A program made the position numbers and the translations under genes. A stretch of 63,261 nt of DNA from Microcystis viridis FACHB-1342 (lineage in GTDB: Bacteria; Cyanobacteriota; Cyanobacteriia; Cyanobacteriales; Microcystaceae). Location of the stretch: the NCBI RefSeq assembly GCF_014698335.1, contig NZ_JACJSV010000016.1:1-63261 (forward strand). Reading direction: 5' to 3'. The notes under the pieces were generated by a model. It was not told where the DNA came from. It saw only the letters and a program-made list of their open reading frames with translations, and did no database searches. Shown here one piece after another: positions 55,601 through 63,261 of this stretch; the stretch's first letter is position 1, and each line of letters opens with the position of its first letter.

Positions 55601-56233
55601 AATACAGGTTATATAAAAGACGAGTTAACATCAGAAACAAAACTTGATAAAAGATACCATCCAATGGTTCCAGGAACGGGAGTATCAAAATATGGTAATA
55701 TCAAGACAGAAGGCTACATAATGTATGACAAAGAGTTTGTAAAAAGCAAAGGCAAGTTGGGTAGAACTTTGCCAGATGAAAAGTTTTTTACAGAACCAAA
55801 AATATTAATTGTGCGGACAAGAAATATTTCTCTAAAGGAAAGAATAATTGCTTCGATTGATTATAACAAAAAATATAACCTCAATAGAATTTCAAACATA
55901 ATTTTAAAAGGCAATAATTCACTTGAAGGTCTTTTGGGTATATTAAATTCTAAGCTTTTTAATTGGCTTTATTCAAAGAGATATTTCGATTATGAAATAA
56001 AACCAATCTATTTACGAAACTCGCCCCTTTGTGACACCAACAACAAAGAACTTAACCGACTTGTCAAAGAGATTATTTCAATAAGAAATGCAGACGAAAA
56101 AGCTGATATTTCCAAAATCACAGATGCCATAGACAAATTAGTTTACAAACTCTATCAACTCACCTATAATGAAGTAAAAATCATTGATCCAGAATTTGCC
56201 CTAACAGAACAAGAATATCTGGACTTACCCTAA
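52613..56233 (+). CDS. Single-chain restriction-modification enzyme (Eco57I-like, type IIG)
   Basis: A 1206-residue protein combining nuclease and methylase. The N-terminal nuclease core includes ERIDLVIHN and PVGVIFETKKPTR (about 80-105; D...E-x-K). The gamma-type N6-adenine methylase domain has motif I KICDPAVGSGHFLVSAL near 537-553 and motif IV VVIGNPPYVYR near 821-831. A coiled segment (about 735-800) links them. The C-terminal 380 residues are the target-recognition region. No separate specificity subunit or endonuclease gene is adjacent. Arg codons change from mostly CGN to mostly AGA after about 55.1 kb, suggesting an exchanged recognition domain. Confidence 0.86.
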   Translation: MIINKRELKQALNRVYLKIKPDTETIQVFQANLTRLLEQCDSKKSEEFNKNLLIDFLKNTYYTDRYFINTKERIDLVIHNNQDVKSPVGVIFETKKPTRTINAEMPRLDHLNTKAFQQLVLYFLRERVTDKNLEIKHLIVTNIYEWFIFDAKIFEELFFANKALVNQFCDFEAGRLSSTKTDFFYQQIAEPAITKVIEQIKFTHFDLRELENLDLLDIYKILSPEHLLKLPFVNDSNTLNKPFYNELLYIIGLTEIKEKGKKLIKPMKAGDRCDGSLIENAISRLDSLDKIAQLKNPEEFGTTDEDRLYNVALRLSINWINRVLFLKLLEAQLIKYHQGDRDFAFLNLAKVPSYDDLDSLFFDVLARETNKREAKVKTTFAHVPYLNSSLFEPTETEQQTIFIGNLRERTLPIFTATVLKDNQGNKRVGELNALAYLFEFLDAYKFDRDELENPQEDSEKLINASVLGLIFEKINGYKDGSFYTPSFITMYMCRETIRRAIVQKFNEVKGWNCQSLDDLYERIEDKREANTIINSLKICDPAVGSGHFLVSALNEIIAIKSELRVLLDTSGKSLKDYRVEVRNDKLLVYDDEGNLFAYHPNNKEKQRVQQALFHEKQTIIEGCLFGVDINPNSVTICRLRLWIELLKNAYYREDGNLETLPNIDINIKCGNSLISRFALDVDVKQVLQKQKFSIEQYRNAVQTYRNAENKEQKRQMETLIAKIKAGFSSNLLIGNPKKVKLRQLQGELYNLENQGLLFEETKTEQKAREKKVTKLNNEIDKLTAEIADIESGRLYDNALEWRFEFPEVLNDDGDFIGFDVVIGNPPYVYRNADIENVKEYFNSNFYNTSGNYELYKFFIEQSLKITKQNGFNSLITNSSFLLQTSFDKTRKFLLENSTLKNIVPLGGSVFEEATVDSAIYILQKLKYNGEKTSVINPQKPIDVATTPAYTLKQDRFLSNEFLVFDYLLNDEEYNIVNKLLSNFPKIETGYDFGVGINTGYIKDELTSETKLDKRYHPMVPGTGVSKYGNIKTEGYIMYDKEFVKSKGKLGRTLPDEKFFTEPKILIVRTRNISLKERIIASIDYNKKYNLNRISNIILKGNNSLEGLLGILNSKLFNWLYSKRYFDYEIKPIYLRNSPLCDTNNKELNRLVKEIISIRNADEKADISKITDAIDKLVYKLYQLTYNEVKIIDPEFALTEQEYLDLP

Positions 56234-56278
56234 GCAAAAATACTAAAAAATTAACCAAACCCTAATTAGGGTTTACTG

Positions 56279-56362
56279 AAAAAGTACGGGCGAAGCATTC
56301 GGATAGAAAATCTACGGTTTCACCGATAGGTTATTGCCCGAATGCTTCGCCCCTACAGGACG
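56279..56362. repeat. 84-bp palindromic repeat, copy 2
   Basis: Base-for-base the same as 51495-51578 by eye, with 15-bp arms GGGCGAAGCATTCGG and CCGAATGCTTCGCCC. It is 45 bp after the restriction-modification stop. Here the outer GTAGGGTT arms are absent. The remaining gap to 56565 has no supported gene. Confidence 0.82.
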
Positions 56363-56565
56363 CGGGCCGATGAAGACGCAAGGTTTGGAAGCACAATTCT
56401 CTCAAAATCTTGCACCTGTGGGAGCGAGAAAAGCCACAAAAACCTTACCTTGCCTACATTTCACATTTATTCAGCCAACCCTATTTATAATCAGCTACTT
56501 AACACAAGAAAAACTAAATTCAGTTCAAAGAGGCGCGATCGCCCCTTTTTTAGAGTCATTTAAAG

Positions 56566-58569
56566 TTAAGTTCTGAGCCACTTTAATATCTGAGGATTTT
56601 TGTCATAAAGGTAGGTAAAACCATCCTTGGCTGTAATCACCTTCCCTCGACTGGCTTTACTCCGAATGCTAGAGAGTGATAGGTCTGTTAATAGTTTCAT
56701 TTCCTGATGGGAAAATCCTTCAAGAGAATAGACTATTTCTGGTTCTGATCCATTATCGATAGTAATATCGGGTGTTATGGAATTGTTACTCGAAGCATTA
56801 GTAAACATTTCTCCCGCTTTTTTAAGGCGATAATCTTGAACGCTTAAGAGTTCCCAACTAGAGTCAGCAGAAAGTTCTAAAACCCATTGATGGTAATTAA
56901 ACAAACTTTCTCGATGACCCACACTAATAAAGGTTGTCTTGCGAGTTTGTAATTGCTCGTATAAAATCCCCTCATTTGTTAAATCTAAGGCACTGGTCGC
57001 CTCATCTAAAATGGTAAAACTCGGAGAATTCACTAACAATCGAGCAAAGGCTAGGCGTTGTTGTTCACCGAGGGAGAGAATGTTTTCCCAGGGTTTTTCG
57101 GAGTCAAAGTCATCCACCCGATTTAGCACATTTTGCAAATTGACTTGTTGTAATACTGCTTGAAGTTCGGTATTGCTCATCTCACTATTGGTTAGAGGAT
57201 ATAGCAATTGTTCGCGTAAGGTTCCCAAAATAATGTAGGGACGTTGGGGCAAAAAGAGAATTTCTTCTAGGGGAGGACGCACTAAACGCCCAGTGCCAGC
57301 ATTCCATAAACCGGCGATCGCCCTTAATAAAGAACTTTTACCTCGACCACTGGGCCCGACAATCAATAATCCTTCACCTTTTTGAACAGTAAGAGATAAA
57401 TCCTCAACAATCACCTTTTCATAGTCAGGGGTTTCTAGGGTGACGTGTTCAAAGGCAAAATGATTTTCTTCTATGGTTGTAATTGTGCTGACATTCTCGG
57501 CTTGTTTAGTCACAGTTTCTAAGGCATTAGAAAATTCATTTAAACGTTCTACATAACTAGAAAAACGTCCTGAAGTACCAAATTCTGTAATTAATTCTCC
57601 CAGGGCCGATGCAAACATAAAACTAGCTAATGAAGCTTGCTCAACTTGTCCATAATCAATTTCTCCTTTAATATACAAAGGGCCAAGGACTAAAAAAGGA
57701 AAAAACTGAATGACGGAACGATAGCCCCGACTAAAAATTTCATTCCCTTTTTCCCAGTTAATTTTATTTTTCGTATCATTGATAACTTCCTGAAAACGTC
57801 GCTGAATAATATTTTGTTCCTCTTTTTCTCCCCGAAAAAAAGCAATAGATTCCGCATGAGTCCGAACATGGGTTAAGGCATAGTTATAATCTGCTTTTGA
57901 TTGCAGTTGTGCCTGATTGATCTTGCTTAATTCTTGATTTAGATAGGCGGCAATAAAATTACCGATAATCGTGTAAAACATTAGCGGAATAGCAATCTGT
58001 CGAGAAATTGACCAAACTACCACTAAAAAAGTTAGCATTTCCAAACTTTTTTCCAAAAAAGTGGCCGAGAAACTAATGGCGTTTGTGGCGATCGGTTCAA
58101 TTTCCTGGGCTAGACGTTGATCGGGGTTATCAATGTCAGATTGAAAGTTAATTTTATAATAGGCACGATTACTAAAATATTTCTCTACAATCTGGGTGTT
58201 TAACCATTGATACCAATCTAGGGCAATTTTTTTGCGAATATCTTTAGTGAACCCTGCCAGCAGCGTTACACAGATTAATCCGATCGCATAGACAGTTAAT
58301 GTACTGGCAAATTGAGACGCATCTTTTTCTTGAATAATGACATCAATTAAACGACGATTAACAAAACTGTTAAAAGCCGTGACGGCGACTAATCCCACAA
58401 TCAAAAAGATAAGCAGTGATAGCATTCCCCAGGAACGAATAACCTCAGAAAAGCTTCTTTTATTTGATACAGTGGGATACCAATAGGGTTGGGCGATCGC
58501 CTTTACATCCCTTAAAAATTGGTTAAAGGAAGCAAGGGCATTGGCACTAGAAGCTGTTTGGGTTGTCAT
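56566..58569 (-). CDS. ABC exporter, SbmA/YddA-type half transporter (peptide export)
   Basis: A 667-residue protein with an N-terminal six-helix domain of the ABC_membrane_2 type (about 45-340; LLIFLIVGLVAVTAFNSFVN, YAIGLICVTLLAGFTKDI) and a nucleotide-binding domain: Walker A VGPSGRGKSSLLRAI near 405, signature ILSLGEQQRLAFARLL, Walker B FTILDEATSALDLT, and H-loop ISVGHRESL. A C-terminal tail of about 120 residues is extra. It lies 63 bp after the NRPS stop on the same strand. Similar transporters (for example McyH) accompany cyanobacterial peptide synthetases, so export of the NRPS product is the likely job. Confidence 0.83.
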   Translation of the reverse strand: MTTQTASSANALASFNQFLRDVKAIAQPYWYPTVSNKRSFSEVIRSWGMLSLLIFLIVGLVAVTAFNSFVNRRLIDVIIQEKDASQFASTLTVYAIGLICVTLLAGFTKDIRKKIALDWYQWLNTQIVEKYFSNRAYYKINFQSDIDNPDQRLAQEIEPIATNAISFSATFLEKSLEMLTFLVVVWSISRQIAIPLMFYTIIGNFIAAYLNQELSKINQAQLQSKADYNYALTHVRTHAESIAFFRGEKEEQNIIQRRFQEVINDTKNKINWEKGNEIFSRGYRSVIQFFPFLVLGPLYIKGEIDYGQVEQASLASFMFASALGELITEFGTSGRFSSYVERLNEFSNALETVTKQAENVSTITTIEENHFAFEHVTLETPDYEKVIVEDLSLTVQKGEGLLIVGPSGRGKSSLLRAIAGLWNAGTGRLVRPPLEEILFLPQRPYIILGTLREQLLYPLTNSEMSNTELQAVLQQVNLQNVLNRVDDFDSEKPWENILSLGEQQRLAFARLLVNSPSFTILDEATSALDLTNEGILYEQLQTRKTTFISVGHRESLFNYHQWVLELSADSSWELLSVQDYRLKKAGEMFTNASSNNSITPDITIDNGSEPEIVYSLEGFSHQEMKLLTDLSLSSIRSKASRGKVITAKDGFTYLYDKNPQILKWLRT

Positions 58570-58632
58570 ACTTGTCCTCTGACCGGTGAACGATCATTCA
58601 TTTTAAACAATAATCAGGTCTTTTTGAAAGTT

Positions 58633-61600
58633 TTAGGCTAGGTAGCTATTGAGTTTTTCAGCGAGGACTGGATTTTTAATTAAACCGTAGTGATCGCCGC
58701 TAATCCATTGAGATTGCAAGTCATTGATTACTTGATGCCAACCAGGATTTTTAATAGAACTGTCTTCCGCTCCTAAGAAAACACTTCTACCCAGATACGT
58801 CTTGGGAGAATAGCTGCTCAAAGCTTGGTGATTAATCTGGAAAACTTTAAACCAGTTTTTAATCTGCTGCTTCCCAAAATCTGACGGCAAAAGATTCGTC
58901 TCTTGACTCCAAGTAATAAACTTGTCTAGTAATTCGTCTGATGTAAAATGAGCAAGTTCACTCCCAGAGAAAGAGATTTCTTGATTAAATATACTTGCTA
59001 AATCTCTGATGAAAGAATAGGCAATATTGAGATCTTCATTAAATTCTTCTGTTAGGGAATTAGCAGAATTTTTCTCCCTATTAACTGAATTAAGTAAACT
59101 GGGAGAATAACTATCTATTAAAGCCAGTAAAGCAACTTCTTGACCTTGGGTCAATAATTGTTGGGCGATTTCAAAAGCTATCACTCCTCCCATTGACCAG
59201 CCTCCTAAATAATAGGGACCAGAGGCTTGAATAGTTTGTATTGCTTCAATATAAATCATCGCCATTTCTTCAATAGAGGCTACAGTTTTTTCTAATTCAC
59301 TTAGCCCTAATGATTGTAATCCATAAAACGGCTGTTTCGTTCCTAAATTACGAGCTAAATCGGCATAACACAGCACATTACCACCAATGGGATGAACAGC
59401 AAAAAATGGAGTTTTATCACCTTGAGACTGGATAGCAATCAACGGTGAAGAGGCTGGCTGAGTTGTTTCTTGCGCTAGTAATTGAGCTAGACTTGCTATG
59501 GTTCCATTTTGAAAAAGACTGGTTAATGGTAAACGTTTATCTAACTTTTGTTCAATACGATTGATCAGACTGACTGCTAATAAAGAATGACCGCCTAATT
59601 CAAAGAAGTTTTCCTGAATACCAATATTATTAATGCCTAAAATCTCTGACCAGATTTGAGCTAATTGTAATTCCACTAAATTACGCGGGCCAATTTTAGG
59701 AATATTTTTTCTGGTCTGATCATCAGGAAGCGGTAAGGAACGGCGATCGCATTTGCCACTGGGGGTTAGGGGCAAATCATCTAAAATAACAAAGGTATTA
59801 GGAACAAGATAGGCGGGTAATTGATTAGCCAAGAATTGACGCAGTTCGCTAGTAGTTATCTGGGAGTCAGAAGTAAGAACCACATAGGCAACTAAACGTT
59901 TATCGCCAGGAGTATCTTCACGGACAATCACCGCCGTATTTTGCACATCGGGACATTGACTCAGAACCGCTTCAATTTCTCCTAACTCAATGCGAAAACC
60001 TCGAACTTTTACCTGATTGTCAATGCGTCCTAAATATTCAATATTGCCATCGGGTAAATAACGAGCTAAATCTCCCGTTTTATACAAATTTGACGGCTGC
60101 TCTACCCCCTTATCAAGGGAGGTTAGGGGGGGATCAAAAGGATTAGGAATAAACCTTTCCGCTGTTAATTCAGGACGATTTAAATAGCCCCTTGCCACCC
60201 CGACTCCACCAATGTATAACTCTCCTGACACTCCCACCGGCACCGGCTGTAAAAAGGCATCCAAAATATAAATTTGGACATTGGCGATCGCACGACCAAT
60301 GGGAGGAAGAAGCGGCCAATTCTCTACTGGATTTGTCAGGGTAAAACTGGTAACAACATGACTTTCTGAAGGACCATAATGATTGTGTAAAGTACAATTT
60401 TCTAAGTCTCTAAACCAAGCAGCGATCGCTGGTGTAATTTGTAATTGTTCTCCTGCTGTGATTACTTCCCGTAAACTGCTTAGCCAAAATTTACGACTAA
60501 CGCTGACTTCTGCTAATTGCTGTAGAGCAACAAAGGGTAAAAATAGCCTTTCAATTGCTTGCTTTTCCAGAAAATCTAATAAGGCGGAAGTATCTCGTCT
60601 TAGTTCTTCTGTGATCAAAACTAATGTTCCTCCAGCAGACAAAGTGGCAAAAATTTCTTGAAAGGAAACATCAAAACTAATCGGTGCAAATTGTAGCGTT
60701 TTAGCCTCATTAGTAACCGTCGTATTTTGCAATTGCCAAAGAATCAGATTGCACAGGGCTAGTTGACCCATCATCACCCCTTTGGGCTGTCCTGTTGAAC
60801 CAGAAGTATAGATAACATAACCCAGATTATGGGGCTGTACCTCAAGATTTAAATTCTCTCGACTAAACTCAGCGATAGTGGGCCAGTCCCTATCTAAATA
60901 AACTCGTGTTGCTTGATATTCAGGCAGTTTTTCCACAAGTTTCTCTTGACTTAATAGCACAGAAATTTGAGCATCTTTTACCATAAAACTTAAACGTTCC
61001 ATCGGATATTCGGGGTCAAGAGGTAAATAGGATGCTCCCGCTTTCAGAATGCCTAAAATTCCTATTACCATTTCTAAGGAACGCTCGACACATAAACCGA
61101 CTAGACAATCAGCTTTTACTCCTAAAGAACACAAATAATGAGCCAAATGATTAGCTCGCTCATTCAGTTCTGCATAGGTTAGTTGTTGATCTGCAAAGAT
61201 TACTGCTACAGAATCAGGCGTTAATGAGACTTGTTTTTCAACTAACTGATAGATAGATAATTGGGGCTTATTTGAAGTTAACTGTTTTGCTAAATAGTCA
61301 GCATGAGTGTCATTCCAAGATGATAATAGATGAATCTCTGCCATTGTCAACAATGGTAATTGTTTAACCTTGGTTTGAGGATTGGTAATAATTTCTTTGA
61401 TTAAGTGGTGAAAATTTTGTCCCATTCTCTGAATAGTAGTCGCATCAAATAAGTTGCTACTATAGAGCCAAATCCCCTCTAAACCTTCTGGCTTTTCCCA
61501 ATAGTGGACTTCCAGATCAAATCTGACAGTTGCTTCCACTGACAAGGATAAATTTTCAATATTTAAACCTGAAAGATTCCAATCATCTTGAGAGGTATTT

Positions 61601-62886
61601 TGTAGCGCAAACATTACCTGTACTAAAGGATTTCTGCTCAAATCACGGTCAAGTTGTAGCTTTTCTACTAACATCTCAAAGGGTAGGTCTTGGTGAGCAT
61701 AACCCTCTAAAGTTGTCTGTTTAACTTGTTCTAATAATTCTAAAAAACTGGGATTTTCCGATAAGTTAACTCTTAAAGCCAAAGTGTTAGCAAAAAAGCC
61801 AATTAAAGGTTCGATCGCTGCTTGATTACGATTAGCGATCGGAGAACCTACCAGCAGATCTGATTGACCACTATAACGAGATAGCAAAACGCCGAAACCG
61901 GCCAACAACGTCATAAACAGGGTTGCGCCATGATCTTGACCTAACTTTTTAAGACCTTGAGTGACATTTTGATCCAGTTGAAAACGCTCAACTCCTCCCT
62001 GAAAAGTTTGTATCGCCGGACGGGGTCTATCCGTTGGTAAAGTAAGAACAGGAGAGACTGTTGCTAACTGTTCTTGCCAATAATTGAGTTGTTTATCTAA
62101 GACCTCACCTGAGAGATATTGACGTTGCCAAACCGCAAAATCTGCATACTGAATAGACAACGCAGGGAGAGGATTGGCTAAGTTCTTTAAAAATGCTTCG
62201 TATAGAGCCGATAATTCCCGAATCAGAATCCCAAAAGACCAGCCATCATAGATAATATGGTGCATTTTCAACAGCAGCACCGACTTCTGGGGACTCAATT
62301 GCAATAGCTTAAACTGAATCAGTGGCCCCACCGTTAAATCAAAAGCTTGTCCTGCTTCCAATTCTGCTACTTGTTGAATTTTAGCTGATTGTTCATTTTC
62401 GTCTAAATCTTGATAATTATCAACTTTTAACTGAAAACGACTAGGAAGTGCAATTTTCTGAATCGGTTCCCCTGAAACAGTGGGGAATGTTGTTCTAAAA
62501 ATTTCATGGCGGTTAATTAATTCCCCCAAACTCTGCTCTAGCACAGTCAGATTGAGATTCCCATCAATTTGCAATATTTCCAGGGTATTGTAGGAACGAC
62601 TATCAGGGGAAAGATAATGTAAAAACCATAAACGTTGTTGAGCAAAAGACAGGGGTAAATGACCGTCTCTAGCGACAGGTTTAATAGGCAAATGAGCGGT
62701 ACTTTTAGACTGTTTGACCCATTGTAAAAATTGTAATAATTCCAGTTTGTGATCGCCAATTTCTTGACGGAGTGCTGGGGTCAAAATTCCTTCGGGAGCC
62801 TGACAGCGTAAGCGGTTTTCATCAGCTTCTAAAGTAATGCCTAAATCCCGTAGATAACAGACAAATTCAACAATCTTTTTCGTCAT
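58633..62886 (-). CDS. Terminal NRPS module: docking, C, A (proline), PCP, thioesterase
   Basis: A 1417-residue synthetase. Residues 1-57 resemble a TubC-type docking domain (LRDLGITLEADENRLR). The condensation domain (about 75-505) has MHHIIYDGWS with the catalytic His210. The adenylation domain (about 545-1060) has YVIYTSGSTGQPKG, NHYGPSES and YKTGDLARY. Hand alignment to GrsA gives specificity residues D-V-Q-F-I-A-H-V-V-K, the proline-type code. The carrier protein holds FELGGHSLLA near 1111. The thioesterase holds GGWSMGGVIAF (Ser nucleophile) and GDHYGLI. It releases the finished peptide, so Pro or a Pro analogue is the last residue. It starts three bases after the upstream NRPS stop. 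Confidence 0.92.
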   Translation of the reverse strand: MTKKIVEFVCYLRDLGITLEADENRLRCQAPEGILTPALRQEIGDHKLELLQFLQWVKQSKSTAHLPIKPVARDGHLPLSFAQQRLWFLHYLSPDSRSYNTLEILQIDGNLNLTVLEQSLGELINRHEIFRTTFPTVSGEPIQKIALPSRFQLKVDNYQDLDENEQSAKIQQVAELEAGQAFDLTVGPLIQFKLLQLSPQKSVLLLKMHHIIYDGWSFGILIRELSALYEAFLKNLANPLPALSIQYADFAVWQRQYLSGEVLDKQLNYWQEQLATVSPVLTLPTDRPRPAIQTFQGGVERFQLDQNVTQGLKKLGQDHGATLFMTLLAGFGVLLSRYSGQSDLLVGSPIANRNQAAIEPLIGFFANTLALRVNLSENPSFLELLEQVKQTTLEGYAHQDLPFEMLVEKLQLDRDLSRNPLVQVMFALQNTSQDDWNLSGLNIENLSLSVEATVRFDLEVHYWEKPEGLEGIWLYSSNLFDATTIQRMGQNFHHLIKEIITNPQTKVKQLPLLTMAEIHLLSSWNDTHADYLAKQLTSNKPQLSIYQLVEKQVSLTPDSVAVIFADQQLTYAELNERANHLAHYLCSLGVKADCLVGLCVERSLEMVIGILGILKAGASYLPLDPEYPMERLSFMVKDAQISVLLSQEKLVEKLPEYQATRVYLDRDWPTIAEFSRENLNLEVQPHNLGYVIYTSGSTGQPKGVMMGQLALCNLILWQLQNTTVTNEAKTLQFAPISFDVSFQEIFATLSAGGTLVLITEELRRDTSALLDFLEKQAIERLFLPFVALQQLAEVSVSRKFWLSSLREVITAGEQLQITPAIAAWFRDLENCTLHNHYGPSESHVVTSFTLTNPVENWPLLPPIGRAIANVQIYILDAFLQPVPVGVSGELYIGGVGVARGYLNRPELTAERFIPNPFDPPLTSLDKGVEQPSNLYKTGDLARYLPDGNIEYLGRIDNQVKVRGFRIELGEIEAVLSQCPDVQNTAVIVREDTPGDKRLVAYVVLTSDSQITTSELRQFLANQLPAYLVPNTFVILDDLPLTPSGKCDRRSLPLPDDQTRKNIPKIGPRNLVELQLAQIWSEILGINNIGIQENFFELGGHSLLAVSLINRIEQKLDKRLPLTSLFQNGTIASLAQLLAQETTQPASSPLIAIQSQGDKTPFFAVHPIGGNVLCYADLARNLGTKQPFYGLQSLGLSELEKTVASIEEMAMIYIEAIQTIQASGPYYLGGWSMGGVIAFEIAQQLLTQGQEVALLALIDSYSPSLLNSVNREKNSANSLTEEFNEDLNIAYSFIRDLASIFNQEISFSGSELAHFTSDELLDKFITWSQETNLLPSDFGKQQIKNWFKVFQINHQALSSYSPKTYLGRSVFLGAEDSSIKNPGWHQVINDLQSQWISGDHYGLIKNPVLAEKLNSYLA

Positions 62887-62889
62887 AAC

Positions 62890-63261
62890 TTAGAACTCCA
62901 CTACCTCAGTATTTTCATGATTTAACGAGCTATCGGCTTGATCCTGGGCGACCCAATCTACCGCTTGAATATAACCCGCAATGCCCGCGATCGTTGGTGA
63001 TTCAAACATAATTTGCACAGAAAGATCAAGTCCAAAGGCTGAATTAATTCTTGATAAAACCTGGGTAGCCAAGAGAGAATGTCCTCCCAATTCAAAAAAG
63101 TTGTCCTTTACACCGATGCGTTCCAGTCCCAAAACTTCACTCCAAATTTGAGTAAGTTGGGCTTCAATCGGATTGCGGGGTAAGACAAAACTGTTAGCCA
63201 AATTACGAGTCGTCGCATCAGGAGAAGGCAATGCTTTACGATCCACCTTGCCATTGGGAGT
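62890..63261 (-). CDS. Upstream NRPS, C-terminal fragment (A-domain end and PCP)
   Basis: 124 codons run off the window. It opens TPNGKVDRKALPSPD, the A10 core with the catalytic lysine at the end of an adenylation domain, followed by a carrier protein with NFFELGGHSLLATQV (Ser is the phosphopantetheine site). A 35-residue acidic tail ends NHENTEVVEF, the likely partner of the docking domain on the next protein. It hands the growing peptide to the terminal module. Only three bases separate the two genes. Confidence 0.93.
   Translation of the reverse strand, partial: TPNGKVDRKALPSPDATTRNLANSFVLPRNPIEAQLTQIWSEVLGLERIGVKDNFFELGGHSLLATQVLSRINSAFGLDLSVQIMFESPTIAGIAGYIQAVDWVAQDQADSSLNHENTEVVEF

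Noticed and set aside
56334-56576. An 80-codon frame after the restriction-modification gene
   Set aside because: It begins inside the 84-bp palindromic repeat and runs into the ABC transporter stop, with no coding pattern.
58633-63261. Assignment to the microcystin synthetase cluster
   Set aside because: The terminal module reads as proline, whereas McyC activates arginine, and no polyketide or epimerase parts are in the window.

Overview
The window is chromosomal DNA of a bloom-forming, unicellular cyanobacterium, most likely Microcystis (aeruginosa group). This rests on many HIP1 palindromes (GCGATCGC), cyanobacterium-specific genes (ndhL, ftrV, tic20, an ssl1498-type protein, the flv4-psiE-flv2 operon, hoxE/hoxF), dense short dispersed repeats, and a nonribosomal peptide synthetase at the right end. 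The species is inferred from style and gene content; no database search was possible.

Layout. 1-5.1 kb: the first codons of gmd, then a minus-strand operon (metallophosphoesterase, orphan ParA, small TIGR03792-type protein), a short C15-like peptidase, an amber-interrupted and truncated TPR/glycosyltransferase gene, and a Uma2 protein. 5.2-13.7 kb: argD, a TrkA-type potassium channel, a PIN toxin with an unusually long antitoxin, a pilT2-type motor ATPase with a KaiB-domain gene, an M14 carboxypeptidase and a retropepsin-like protein. 13.7-15.6 kb is decayed DNA: a broken pentapeptide-repeat gene, a MITE and an IS1-family remnant. 16-18.5 kb: ndhL/DUF3007, an intronless tRNA-Leu(UAA), a HAD phosphatase and queG. 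18.6-31.5 kb: a second MITE, a nuclease-like protein with DRRAAEA repeats, lpdA, tatA, tldD, carB, ftrV, tyrS, a GT2 glycosyltransferase, a ferredoxin and a LivF-like ATPase. 31.6-39.2 kb: a racemase/DUF1611 pair, DUF3134, an ssl1498-type protein, yvcK, tic20, hoxF and hoxE. 39.5-45.6 kb: an intact and a broken Rpn-family gene, and a 1351-residue RTX/Calx-beta exoprotein. 46-52.4 kb: flv4-psiE-flv2, a PilP-like lipoprotein and DUF1995. 52.6-63.3 kb: a single-chain restriction-modification enzyme, an ABC exporter and the end of an NRPS assembly line.

How genes work together. Flv4, the PsiE-like membrane protein and Flv2 form the known photosystem II photoprotection operon. HoxE and HoxF are the diaphorase part of the bidirectional hydrogenase, but hoxU/Y/H do not follow. 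The NRPS line ends in a module whose specificity code reads as proline, then a thioesterase, and then a peptide-exporter-like ABC gene on the same strand. PilT2 and the KaiB-domain protein look co-transcribed, as do DUF1611 and the alanine/ornithine racemase homologue.

The most interesting points are the PIN module with its 254-residue helical antitoxin, the racemase-DUF1611 pair, the KaiB-fold gene beside a pilus motor, and the repeat landscape: heptamer arrays placed just after stop codons in sense orientation, and MITEs that share ends but carry different cores.
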